This document shows, piece after piece, positions 39,661-50,609 of a stretch of DNA of 64,000 nt. The stretch is from Calliopum simillimum (Eukaryota; Arthropoda; Insecta; Diptera; Lauxaniidae), in the NCBI GenBank assembly GCA_951812925.1, contig OX638372.1:10445410-10509409 (forward strand), given 5' to 3'. A program made the translations under genes and the position numbers. Position 1 is the first letter of the stretch. Each line of letters starts with the position of its first letter. Under the pieces are notes generated by a model. The model did not search any database. It saw only the letters and a list, made by a program, of their open reading frames with translations, and was not told where the DNA came from.

Positions 39661-42539
39661 TTAAAATTTTCCCTCTAAAATTCTTTGCACAATATTTGAC
39701 AGTGATGTTTGCTCATGATTTAATAATTCTTTCAGGACTCCACTTTCGCATAAAAATACACGACCCAACGACGACGATTTCACATTAATAATGAAAATGG
39801 ACATACGCATTTGATTGTTTTCTGATTGCAACAGTGGTGATGGGACATGTTGTCTATGTTGCAATTGTAAACTATCTATTTAAAAAACAAAAGATTGAAC
39901 ATAATAAAAAAGATTTAAAAAATGAAAGTTATTTTCTCTCTACTTACGGATTTCATAGAAATTACCACTTATCCATTTTAGAAGTATCTCTAAAGGAAAT
40001 TCTAAAATACGACGCCGGTTTACTTTAAGTACTAGATTTACTAAATAGATACATAGACGCAACTATATATTGAATAAACGCCATCAATGAGAGTATAAAA
40101 TAGATCAATTGACAATATATACATACCGTAGTAAAAACTACATAGTAGACAAGTATAGTTGGAAATAGAAATAATAATGTGGTAAAGAAAATTGTTGCCA
40201 AATACAATTGACGATTCATATAATTATGTGATTCCACGCGATCTGTAAATTATGCTTACTCGTGAATATAAAATCTCGTGTAAAATATACAAAATACCTT
40301 ACTTTTTAGCAAATTACGTCTTTTTCCTAAAACAACTTTCCAAAGGACTTGTATGCCCTTTATTTCGACTTTGTATAAACTGCAAATAAATAATATAAGC
40401 CTGTGACTTTTGAAAATATACAAGCATGGTGCAACAATGGCTTAACTACTACAAAATTCACAAAAGTCAATGACATCAAAAAATTAAACATATTCAGGAG
40501 TTCCATCCTAAGTATTTCTCTTAGAAATTAAGACGTAATAACGTGATTGTTCATGAGCTATTCGCGTTAATAGTCTAAAAGTTAAACCATTATTGGAACG
40601 CTGTATGAATTAATTTTAGAATTATGCATTTTTATTATGTACTTACACGGCTGTATAAATGTAAAAACAATGTGCGTGTAACCCAATTATTGCAATCAAA
40701 TCAGAAAGCATTGCAAGTTGGTATGAGAGACCCATAGCACCAAAAAGTGCTATTGGCACAAACAGTTGCCGCACCGCTGGTTCTATCAAATCTAAAAGGC
40801 ATCAGAACTTAATGTTTAAATATCCAAAAACATCTTTATATCCTGAGGATTAGCACAGTCAAAACCCATAAAATTTTAAGCTCATCAATTAGGTATCATA
40901 ATCACTTCTTTTCTGAAATCCGATTTCGGCCGGATAATTGCGTAAATAAATCAAATTTGTGTTCATTCCAATATCTTGTAGGTTTTGACGTTGCTAACAC
41001 ATCTTTAAATTATTAATTCTTACTTAGAAATGTTGCCCACAAATCAATGTGATAGCTAAAACAATCCAAAAAGAAATTATTTAAATGAACGTTTAATTTT
41101 AAACCGATAGGACTGCCTTTGAGAGCATGAAGCAATAGACGAAGTTCTCGTATTACAAGCTGTAAATGATAGATTAGAGGAAAATATTAATTTAAGCAAT
41201 ACAATAAACAAGTACAAAGTTAATTTCAGGAATAATTATTTAATTAAAAACTGAGAAACGTATTGGAAAGCAACAATAAAAGTACTTAGTTAGCACAGAT
41301 AAATTTGCGTGTTTAATTTTTAAGCACGAGGTAAATCTGTTAATGTTGCCGTTTTACGTACACACTGAATATTAATCGGATTTTAGTGGCTACACATTTT
41401 TAATTAAAACAAAATAGGAAGATAGCATACAAAATCGTTGTAGAAGAACTGTGTTAACACGTCGTCAAAAACACAGCTAAATTCTTATCTGCTAGCTTAC
41501 CTGTGAAGCTTGAATTAAATAATCGCCTGGGTGTGACACATAAAACAGTAATATAAACATTACGCAAATTCCTAGTATTCTATCAAGGGCGATATTATGG
41601 TTACGCTTTCTGAAAAAGAAAATGAGAATATATAAGCATACATGTTTCGCAAGTAAAGCTTAACTCGCTATTTGGATCCGGAATTACAAATCTTGGCACT
41701 TTTGATATACATATATGAGCAACATGATAGTAAGTTAAGCCAAGATATAGAAACTATAAAATTTTACATATAATCTATTCGTAATCGTATTTCGACTAAA
41801 AAGACTGCCGTATTTTCCTCTCTATGAATATGCGAGCACAGTCGTTTTAATCGAATAAAGAATACCAACTTTAAACATACCCAGTTTTGGAAAATTTCTT
41901 CCAATCCAAATAGTGTTCATAGAATGCAGTCTTTTTAACAAAGAAAATAATTGGTTTATATTCTATAATAATTTGAAATAATTTGCTAATGGCTTCTAAT
42001 GGTAATAGGAAGTCAGTAATGCTCCATTTACTACGGACAGCCTCACTACGTTGTAATTCATAGCAATTTTTTAATATATAGTACAGCATATGTATATCAT
42101 CACATCGCTCCGCATCGAAAGTATTTCTTCTGTTGGAATTGTTACTGTGCTGCTCATGTCCTTCAATCGGTTCACAATATAACTGGTGAAGTTTCTCAAC
42201 ATCGTATAGGAAGACATTCGCGTTTTTGGCATCAGCCGGTTTTATATTTATGTTCTTAAGATAAATATTTGGTGTTTCTGCATCGTAATAGAAGCTTAGT
42301 GAAACATCACGATGTTTTTGATCTTGATGATTAGTGGAATCAGTTGCACAAGTTATATGACCCAAGTGCCTTAGTTCGTTGTAAGCAAATTTGGAACCAT
42401 TGCTTACGTTGTTGGAATTAACATATGTTATAACAAAATATGAAACGGAATTACTTTCATTTATACGAATTTCCCCGTAAATATCATAATTCTGTTTTGC
42501 ATAAAACAGTTGTGTGGGTAAAAATATTTTAACACCCAT
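39661..42539 (-). CDS. PIG-Q: GPI-GlcNAc transferase subunit PIG-Q/GPI1, eight exons
   Basis: Exons (minus): 42539-41881, 41609-41501, 41159-41024, 40791-40647, 40379-40303, 40242-40127, 40062-39948, 39821-39661. All junctions are GT..AG and phases agree, giving 505 aa. PIG-Q is the membrane subunit of the ER enzyme that adds GlcNAc to phosphatidylinositol in the first step of GPI-anchor synthesis. Exon 1 encodes the variable cytosolic N-terminus. Later exons carry GLKLNVHLNNFFLDCFSYHI, then GLSYQLAMLSDLIAIIGLHA before HCFYIY, then GKRRN, then VESHNY..QLYLATIFFTTLLFLFP, then YYVVFTTLRLCIYLVN and FPLEILLKW. These match the conserved GPI1 domain order and its transmembrane helices. The last exon (tail ILEGKF) is supported by splice phase only. 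The shortest intron, 64 bp (40126-40063), hides an apparent stop. Confidence 0.9.
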
Positions 42540-42544
42540 TTTTA

Positions 42545-44355
42545 ATTAATTTGTAAACATTTGTTATATCTAGTATCTATTATTAAGAACACTGAAAACT
42601 AGGCCTACAATTAAATAATGCGTCGATTTTTGTAATGAATGCAAAACTAATCAAATTTAAGAACTTTTTTTGTTTTGTTTTGATTTTCTTTTTCTCCTTT
42701 TTTGACGTTTCAAAAATACTTAGTTAATTTATTTACCATCAGCGCTGCCACTGTACTACTATCGTGAAAACAACTTGACTTGCTCTCTAAAAACTTTCAG
42801 CCATTAACTTTAAATCTCGATATCTCGAAAACGAAGCGAAATATCGAAAAATTTTATTTAATCTTTTTAACTAATTTTGAGTCGTTTTATGTGAAAACAT
42901 CGCCAAATCTTACATTTCATATAATTTCTTCAATATTCTATTATTTAAGCATTGTTACCCCGAAAATGAAGCAATATGCGAAAAATTTTATCTAATTTTT
43001 CAACTTTTTACCTCTATTCACAAAAATGAATATCGTCAGTGCCACCCAGATAAAAATGCTCCTCAGCAAAATATTTGTTTTTTCTTTTTTTAACAAAATC
43101 AACTTAAAGCGTCAAAATAAAATTTCATTTAAAAAAAACACAGGGTATTGGACAACCGCTTAACATTCGCTACGCTGCTCGCAGTTTTGCGATGGAAAAT
43201 TTTTCTGAAATGGCAGCACTGTTTACCATCTCCGAGTTGTATCCATACTACCATTTCGTGGCAAAAATAGTGTCATAATATGTAACGGGTGACATTTTGT
43301 TAGAAATTAATAAAATTGTTTTCCGTTCTCACCAAAAATTTACTTGATAGTGTGAAATTGATGTCATTATGTTAACAAAATTATAACAGTCAAATAACCG
43401 ACTATTAGGCACATAAAAAGTATGACATTACTTTTGCCTCGAAATGGTACTTAGGCCCTTTGGTTCGGCCACTCCTCAATTAATTGTATCAGGCATACTA
43501 CATTACAAAGGTAAAGACAGCGTATCGTAGAGCTCCCAAAGCCATCACGCCCCAGCGTTGCCGTTCTAGCGACTTTGCCGTTATATCTAGCGGATTTTGT
43601 GAATGTTTAGCGGGGGAAAAAAAATTTTACGACTTCTAGCGGATTTTTAAGCTTTAGGGTTGGTGACATTTTTAGAAATAAGAATCATTATATTTACAAA
43701 CATATGAACACATTCAATAAAAATTTCCTATACATATATACCTGCATAAAAAAGATTGGGAAATTCAGACGCGTACGCTAACAAACAAATAACAGTTAAA
43801 TATAAGTCCTGCAAAATTTAAAAAATGCTTTTGACTTTAAAAGATACAATTAAAGAAGTAATATTTAGCTATCGCCACCAAGCGTCGCTTCATCCAAATA
43901 GTTTGCTAATCGAAAGGAAGACAGCTAGCTATTAACCAGAAAAAAAAAATGTTCTTAAAGAAACTCCACTTCGTTCACAGCCATAGAAATGACTTATCTT
44001 GCCAATTGAGTTGTCCATGCTATGCAATATGCTTAAAATGATTTTAAGACGGCATTTTGGAACCAACAATCTTTCTTCACACCTGAGGATTTATTAAAAC
44101 AAAAAGTTTACTATTTTTATTATTTTTTTTATTTTTAACCTTAGCTTGTTTGAGGGTGAACATGTTCTAATAATGCTGGTTAATCATCTCTTTCACATTG
44201 TTACAATATACTTTTAATATACTTTATACTTGTTCTTCTAGTTTTGTGTGTGTTCTGTTTTACAATTAAATTACAATTCGTTTAATTTAATAATGTACTT
44301 TGTTTTGGTTTTAAATTAAATAAATTTGTTTATAGTAAATGAAGGTGTTATTACT
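42545..44355. other. Intergenic DNA between PIG-Q and sesB
   Basis: It contains a diverged copy of the 60378-60644 element at about 43235-43480 (CCATTTCGTGGCAAAAATAGTGTCAT..ATGACATTACTTTTGCCTCGAAATGGTACTTAGG). A block with TCTAGCGGATTTT occurs twice near 43590-43650. The right end should hold the sesB 3' UTR. No further gene was found. Confidence 0.5.
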
Positions 44356-44362
44356 ATTTAAT

Positions 44363-45749
44363 TTACAAGACTTTCTTGATTTCATCATAAAGTACAAGCA
44401 CGAAAGCGCCACCAGTGCCTCTGAGTACGTTGGAGAATGCACCCTTGAAGAAAGCGCCTCCACCTTCTTGCTTGGCAATGGTAGCCCAGCAGTGGACTGT
44501 GTTCTTATAGATAATTTCAGTGGCTTTACGACCAGATTGCATCATCATACGACGACGGACTGTATCGAATGGATAGGACACAATACCAGCAACAGTTGTA
44601 ACACATTGAGCAATAGCCCAGCTAATGTAGATTGGTGTGTTCTTTGCATCGGGCAACATACCGCGGGCAGTATCGTAGAAGCCGAAGTAGGCAGCACGGT
44701 AGATGATGATACCTTGCACAGAGACACCGAAGCCACGGTACAAACCAACAAGACCGTCACTCTTGAAGATCTTAGTCAAACAGTTACCAAGGCCGGTGAA
44801 TTCACGGGCTCCACCCTTGCCAGTATCAGCAGCCAAACTGAAAATAGAAAAAACATTACAGTTGGGAAATCGAATGCATTTCTATTTCAATATCTATTAT
44901 ATTTTTATAATTTTATATTTACCGAGTACGGGCAAAATCTAATGGGTAGACGAAGCAGAGAGAAGTAGCACCAGCGGCACCACCTGAAGCCAAGTTTCCC
45001 ATGAAATAACGCCAGAATTGAGTGTTCTTGTCAACACCACCCAAGAAAACCTAGAAAAACGGATAAAAAATTAATATTAAGTTAATGATTGGGTAAAAAC
45101 AAATAGAACGCTGGTTGTTACAATTTTAATACAAACGACTTGTAGGGTGAACAATCGCCATGTGTATTTTATTGTATAAATACACTAGCAAGTATCTAGT
45201 CTTGTAACCAGTGTTCTTTCTGTTTTTTACCATAGTTATAGTTACATTAATGTAAAGGGTGATTTTTTAAGAGTGATAGAAATTTCATAAGGCGACTGCT
45301 GAGTTTTAACGAATTGTGATCCAAAATTGGACTAATCGACGACTAGTAAGCTTAAACATTAAGTCACAAAATATTCTTTATTGAAAGTCCTATCACTCTA
45401 ACGAAAATACCCTATTTATTTATAAACTCTTTTTTTTATTGTTTTAACTTACTTGCTTGTACTTATCCTTGAAGGCAAAGTTCAAAGCTTGGGTTGGGAA
45501 ATATCTGATAACATTGGCCATGTTACCACGCCAGTAAGCAACAACACCTTGTTCTTTTGGAATGCGGACAAAGCAATCAATCATACCCTTGTATTGTTTA
45601 TCGGGGCTGATTTGTTTTGAAATGTGTTGAACTTGCAACAGCAATTTCACACGTTCAATGGGAGCTACTGCAGTCTTTGAGACAGCTGCGGAGATACCTC
45701 CGGCAGCGAAATCCTTGAGGAAACCAACAGCATCGAAATCTTTACCCAT
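44363..45749 (-). CDS. sesB: Mitochondrial ADP/ATP translocase, three coding exons
   Basis: Exons (minus): 45749-45453, 45050-44923, 44837-44363, giving 299 aa. It is an inner-membrane carrier exchanging matrix ATP for cytosolic ADP. Three mitochondrial-carrier repeats of about 100 residues each carry the signature: PIERVK in repeat 1, PLDFAR in repeat 2, PFDTVR in repeat 3. RRRMMM, diagnostic of nucleotide translocases, follows directly. The start [18 protein letters not shown] and the end [11 protein letters not shown] are typical. Drosophila has the tandem pair sesB and Ant2 in one locus. Only one copy is seen here, so orthology to sesB rather than Ant2 is by general similarity. Codon use is GC-richer than in neighbours, as expected for a highly expressed gene. 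Intron 1 holds a small MITE-like repeat. Confidence 0.96.
45255..45415. mobile_element. Small inverted-repeat element in sesB intron 1
   Basis: The left end AGGGTGATTTTTTAAGAGTGATAG and the right end (reverse complement AGGGTATTTTCGTTAGAGTGATAG) are similar over about 24 bp. The 160-bp interior has no coding frame. No target duplication is clear. Confidence 0.5.
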
Positions 45750-45759
45750 TTTGCTAAAA

Positions 45760-46600
45760 TAAAGAAAACAAAAAATAAATTAAAAATTATAAAGCATATG
45801 AGAAAACTATAAATACTATTAAACGCAAATGATGAACTGTAAATATTCCCAACTCTATAACTGTGCTTCGGTTTGCAGTTCTCTTAGCGACAAGAAAAAA
45901 ATCAACCAATTGTTTGCTTTGACGCTGTCTTAAACACGTTCATGACATCACTACTGAAAACTGGTTTTAGCTGCAAATGAAACACTTGTGGCAAGAAATG
46001 CTTATAGCACGTAAATTGAGAAAATTTTAACACGTGGTTTTTTTTATCAGAAATTGAGTTATGAGGAATATAAATATTTTGTTTATTAACTTTTTAAGTG
46101 GATTAACTAGTTAAACTTTAAACCAATAAAGATATAGTCATTAACTACTAAAAGTAAAAGTTACTTCTTTTCATAAAAATTTAAGGATTGTTTACGAAAT
46201 CGGACGCCAAATGTCTGGTTGTGGTTTTTTATATCTGAAGACAACCTTAACCTTATATCTAATCTCTAATTTATATAAAAATTAGATTTTGTTTGTGATT
46301 TATGGACTCGGAAACTAACCAACCGATTTTAATGAAACTTTCACAGAGCGTTAGCATCGCAAAAAGCTAGGTTATAGGCTATATAAAATTTATATTGCCA
46401 CGCCCCCAAAAATAATGAATTCATCATATCTCTGAAACTATTTATCGCACATAGAAGAAATTTGGTAAATTAACATACTTTGGAAAAATTGGTAATGCTA
46501 GTCCCCTTGTTCAAGACAAGGTGAAGCAATAAAAGTCAAGTATATGTTTTTACTGAAATTTGACTAGATAAAAGTAAACAAAAGATTTCATAAAATAGTG
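45760..46600. other. sesB upstream region
   Basis: No coding exon seen. A sesB leader exon and promoter should lie here or further right but cannot be placed. A block at about 46310-46400 resembles the GCCACGCCCCC-type dispersed repeat. Confidence 0.35.
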
Positions 46601-46609
46601 ATTTTTTAT

Positions 46610-46822
46610 TTATCATATATGACGAAACGTATAAAGTGACTGATTTTCACTCATTAATATCATCTGATTAAAACTTCTTATTAAGAACTTACTATGACCT
46701 AAGCGTTCATTTTAGTTCAAAGAATTAAGTTTGTAAACATAAATTTCACGTCATCTTTTAAATTGAAAGTTGTAAGCAGTTGAAAATCAGTCACTCGATT
46801 CGTTTCGTCATACATGATAAGG
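46610..46822. mobile_element. MITE with CTTATCATGTATGACGAAACG ends, copy 1
   Basis: The left end TTATCATATATGACGAAACG, then AGTGACTGATTTTCA, mirrors the right end (reverse complement CTTATCATGTATGACGAAACG, then AGTGACTGATTTTCA). The central sequence AAGTTCTTAAT..CTAAGCGTTCATTTTAG matches copy 2 at 53667-53880 in opposite orientation. No ORF and no clear TSD. Confidence 0.75.
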
Positions 46823-46829
46823 CTATGAA

Positions 46830-48600
46830 TGTCTTTTCAGGATTTAATGTGTGTATAAATTTATATTATATAATGCATAATAAAAAAATGTTGGTTGAGT
46901 TGATCAAACTTGTTGTGTATGATAGTTTTATATTAATTTTAAAGATTGACATTGCCATGCTACGCTAAATGCACTACTCAACTAATTCTAGTAATTTTAC
47001 ATTTTTTTAAGTTTTTATTTTGAAGAAACTGTCTTATCAATACTTTATTTCAATCACGCTTATCCGAATTAGATGTTCGATTTCGAACTAAATCGAATCG
47101 ATATTTTGCTATCATTTATTTTTTCGATTTTAATGGCAAAAAATTTCGACTTCGGTTCTGGATATCAACATGATAAGGGTGAATGTTGTTTCTATGTTAC
47201 AAATTTTTAAATGAAAAAAAACTACAGAATACTTTTTCGAAATATTTCTGACTTAGACTTCAAATAATTACCAAGCAAAGTTTTGTTACGTGAAACCATT
47301 AACAGATTTGAAAAACAAGTTGGTATGTAATTTCTAAAGCAATTTAGAAAAATTAAATATATCAAGTTAGTTGAGTAATAATTTTTTAAATAAGTCTAAA
47401 AAGAATTGGAATAAAGTCAGTGAAAAAAGCAAAAAATTTATACATTTTATTATTCGGGTGCCTGTAGAATTTGATTGTCTAATTTGTTCACAATAAATAT
47501 AATCAAAAACAAAGAATTTAAGCATAGGGAAAAGCAGACTCCTACAAATGTTACATTATTTCTCTATTGCATAAGTTTCATTTATTTTATTTTGTTATAC
47601 AACAAGAATTATGTATTAAATAAAACAAATGCTTAAGCAAATGAAATTCATTGCCAAAAAGAATGTGAAGCACAAATGATAAAAAAAAACATTCAAGTTC
47701 ATATTTGTTAAATTTAGATTAAAGAGCGAGAGAGAAATTGTAACACAAATTTAATTAGCATGTGCCTTTAAAAGTGTTTCAAGTTGATGTAAAAAAAGAG
47801 TAAGATAAACCAGACAGTGATGATTTATTTAACAAAAAAAAAGCTTAATATTAAAGCTACACATTGGCACCTGACTAGAATTATTGTTATCACATTTTAA
47901 GTTTCCACAAACCAGCAAAAAATAAAAAAGTTATCTAATCTACTATAGTTGAAGATGATAATTTCTTTCATCGGATGGACTATGACATAATAGTCTATGG
48001 TGGTTCTTATCGAAGTCTAGTTGAATAGCACGTGAAAAAGTTAATTTATGTAAATTTATTTTCATTTCTATTTAATAGCAATTTAAGTTTTGGTTGAAAG
48101 AATTTTAACTTCACTTTGGTTTTTTTTAAACAATACATAGTATATTTTGTATTATACCAAGTATGATAGTCAATGGTTACATAACTTTAGGTTTTTTGTA
48201 CGTAAATTTTATGTAAGAAATCTTCTTTTTTATCTTTAAGCCACACCTACTCTACACAGCCAATGAAAATTTAAACAAATTCAAAGTCCATTATTTTTAA
48301 TGTTGTATACATTATTAAACTTTTCTTTTTTCTTTTTACGCCTTCTATTCATATTTCATTATCGATTGCACATTTATTAGCACAATTTATTTTGATTTCT
48401 GTAGTTTTTGTTTTATATTTGTTTGTATTTATGTATTTATTTAAATTTTATTTATTTTATTTTGCTTTGCTTTTGAGCTATATTACATACTTTTAATTTA
48501 TTTAATTCTATCACAGTAAAAAATAATCCAAATCTTTGTCCCCTTCCTAAACAAAGGTCTGCACCGCACGGCAACTTAATTGTTTATGGAACAACTGAAT
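46830..48600. other. AT-rich intergenic or intronic DNA
   Basis: Very AT-rich with many homopolymer runs. No coding frame with family resemblance, RNA gene or bounded repeat was found. It could be the 3' UTR of the gene ending at 48622, since that exon is transcribed leftward. Confidence 0.35.
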
Positions 48601-48621
48601 TGCTATAATTTTTCGAGACTT

Positions 48622-48755
48622 TTACGCGATACCGTCGTTGAAAGCTTCCAAGCTTCCACCAACATAACCTCGCTCGCAATATTTGGAGACCAAGAGAGCG
48701 TAGCGCGCCTTTGAAGTAGGAAGAGCGAGAAATTGCAAATAGGAAAATTTTACAG
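48622..48755 (-). CDS. Unassigned terminal coding exon
   Basis: On the minus strand the frame reads VKFSYLQFLALPTSKARYAL, then LVSKYCERGYVGGSLEAFND, then GIA and a TAA stop at 48624-48622. It is open from a possible acceptor (AAAAAG at 48761-48756). A stronger acceptor with a pyrimidine-rich tract lies at 48710-48709 and would leave the last 28 residues. Base composition and residue balance stand out sharply from the flanking AT-rich DNA, which supports real coding sequence. There is no initiator Met, so upstream exons must lie to the right. I could not identify the family or find them. It may be the C-terminus of a gene running from about 55 kb. Confidence 0.5.
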
Positions 48756-48952
48756 CTTTTTGTTATTAGTATAAAAATTATTTTGTTCTTGAAATCTATT
48801 TGTAGAAAAGCGTATTTAAGAGAGTAAGAATAAATGTAATATTCACAATAATTTTTTAGTTAATTTAGCAGTTAATACAATACATGAGTGCCTACAAAAG
48901 TAAAAAATTCATACTTATTGATAATAATGTATTTTTTTTTTTTTCCTTTTAG

Positions 48953-48991
48953 TTTTTGGAAAAATTCCAACGTTCGTCACCGCGCGTGTGA
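48953..48991 (+). other. Possible small exon or promoter island
   Basis: On the plus strand a poly-T tract and CCTTTTAG precede TTTTTGGAAAAATTCCAACG and TTCGTCACCGCGCGT, followed by the strong donor GTGAGTAAG. This looks like a complete microexon. On the minus strand the same block reads TRGDERWNFSKN then a stop. Neither can be linked to a known gene. It is a GC-richer island in AT-rich DNA. Confidence 0.25.
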
Positions 48992-49875
48992 GTAAGCTTT
49001 TCAATTCTTAATATTTTTTTTTAACTTGAGTCTGTCTGAGCGCAAAAATTGCTAAAAAGCTTTTTAAATTATATAAGAAAATGCGGTAAAACCATTGCAA
49101 ACTGACTTTGAGAATATATTAGATAACCGTAAAGTTATTAAACAGTATATCACTGAGTGAATTACATTTACAAAAAGCTTTTAATCAGTCAACTCTCCTG
49201 TCTTCTGCTATTATTTACTAATATACATATGTTGTTTATTATTGTTCATTCTAAATAATTACTTGAATAAAAAGAATATTCTCTCTCTATTTACTAGACA
49301 TGTGATAACTTTTAGGCGCTATGCTTAAAAAACATTTAGTAGGTTATTACCCAAAACCCGAAATGTATTCATATCAAAATTTGTACTCTATTTTACGTTT
49401 TCTAAGCGTGAAAAAAAAAAACAAAAAGATAATGTTTTTCATTTACCCCATTCGAGGTTTTTTCGTTTTGTTTAAGGAACATTTTATTCTTACAAAATAA
49501 GAAACATTTGACCGTCGATATTGTATTATTTAAGACACATTAAATAATAGCGTTAAAACGTCAGCAACAATTTGGCCGGAAAACATAAGGTTGGCAACAA
49601 TTTTCAGTTTTGTTACGTAGACAAGTATTTATTTTATAAAAAAAAAATAAGGAAATAAAGCACATGTCAACTGAAATTTCAAGGCCAAATACTGATTAGA
49701 TTGTGTGACAAAGTTCTAAAAATTTCGTTTTATGTTAACAGAGGCGGCTAGTGTGTTACGTAAAATTGTAAACTGATAAGAAAAGAATAATTTTTAATAG
49801 TACCTATCGCAGTATCAGAATTGTAAAATAATTCATCACTTAGAATAAATCGTTGGCATATAGCCAAAAATGGAT

Positions 49876-50245
49876 CGAACTCCGCTAATAATTCAAGAGT
49901 AATTAAATAATTTCCATCGATCGTCGAACCAAACTTTTCTTCATGACCTCTGAAGATAGTCCTCGAGACGCCAGTGCTTTTAAGACAGCAAAAACTCTTT
50001 TCAAAACATTTTTCCCAATATAAAATTTCAATAACTCATTTTCCGCCTGGTGCATTGAGTAAACTATTCTTAAATATCTTTTATAATCGTTTAAATTTAA
50101 CTCCGCTAATAATTCAAGATTAATTAAATAATATCCATAGTTCTTCGAACCAAACTTTTCTTCATGGCCTCTGAAGATAGTCCTCGAGACGCCAGTGCTT
50201 TTAAGACAGCAATAGCTCTTTTCAAAACATTTTTCCAATTACAAT
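49876..50245. repeat. Direct duplication of a ~140-bp segment
   Basis: The block CTCCGCTAATAATTCAAGA..TAATTAAATAAT..CCATCGA..TCGAACCAAACTTTTCTTCATG, then CCTCTGAAGATAGTCCTCGAGACGCCAGTGCTTTTAAGACAGCA, occurs at about 49876-50010 and again at about 50100-50240. A 111-aa minus-strand frame (50238-49903) spans both. Its C-terminal part uses a different register of the duplicate, so it is not a protein repeat. No family was recognised. Confidence 0.7.
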
Positions 50246-50456
50246 TTCTATAACAGAAAAATCATGAAAAAAGCAATAAAATAATGCACGCACAAAAGTT
50301 CAAGTTCTATAAATTAAAAAAACTCAAGTGCCTACACCTGGTTTAGGGTTAATCCGCCACTGATTAGTATACTCTTTGCTACGTAGTTCAAGCACAGCTC
50401 CTTAGAGAAATAAGATGGGTCTTGTTCCGCAAAAAATATTTTAATTTAGTGGCACA

Positions 50457-50596
50457 GGCAGTTTACACTAGGAAGTTTTTCGAACAAAAATTCGTTGAGC
50501 TTGTAGGCAAACGGAGGGAAACGTTGCTTTTCAATTCGATCTACTTGCTTACAAACTCAAAGAATTTGTTCGAAAAAGTTCCTAGTGTAAACTGCC
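50457..50596. mobile_element. 140-bp MITE with GGCAGTTTACACTAGGAA ends
   Basis: The left end is GGCAGTTTACACTAGGAAG, then TTTTTCGAACAAA. The right end, reverse complemented, is GGCAGTTTACACTAGGAAC, then TTTTTCGAACAAA. The inverted match is about 32 bp with one mismatch. No clear target duplication. Too short to code. Confidence 0.8.
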
Positions 50597-50609
50597 GCTG
50601 AGTACTTAA

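Noticed and set aside
40025..40127. Apparent premature stop or frameshift in PIG-Q after YYVVFTT
   Set aside because: A 64-bp GTATGT..ATATAG intron (40126-40063) restores the frame and the conserved LRLCIYLVN segment, so there is no break.
44339..44968. Long plus-strand open frame opposite the ADP/ATP translocase
   Set aside because: Antisense shadow of sesB codons, crossing an intron, with no family resemblance.
49903..50238. 111-aa protein gene
   Set aside because: The frame exists only because of a DNA duplication read in two registers. No domain and no splice context.
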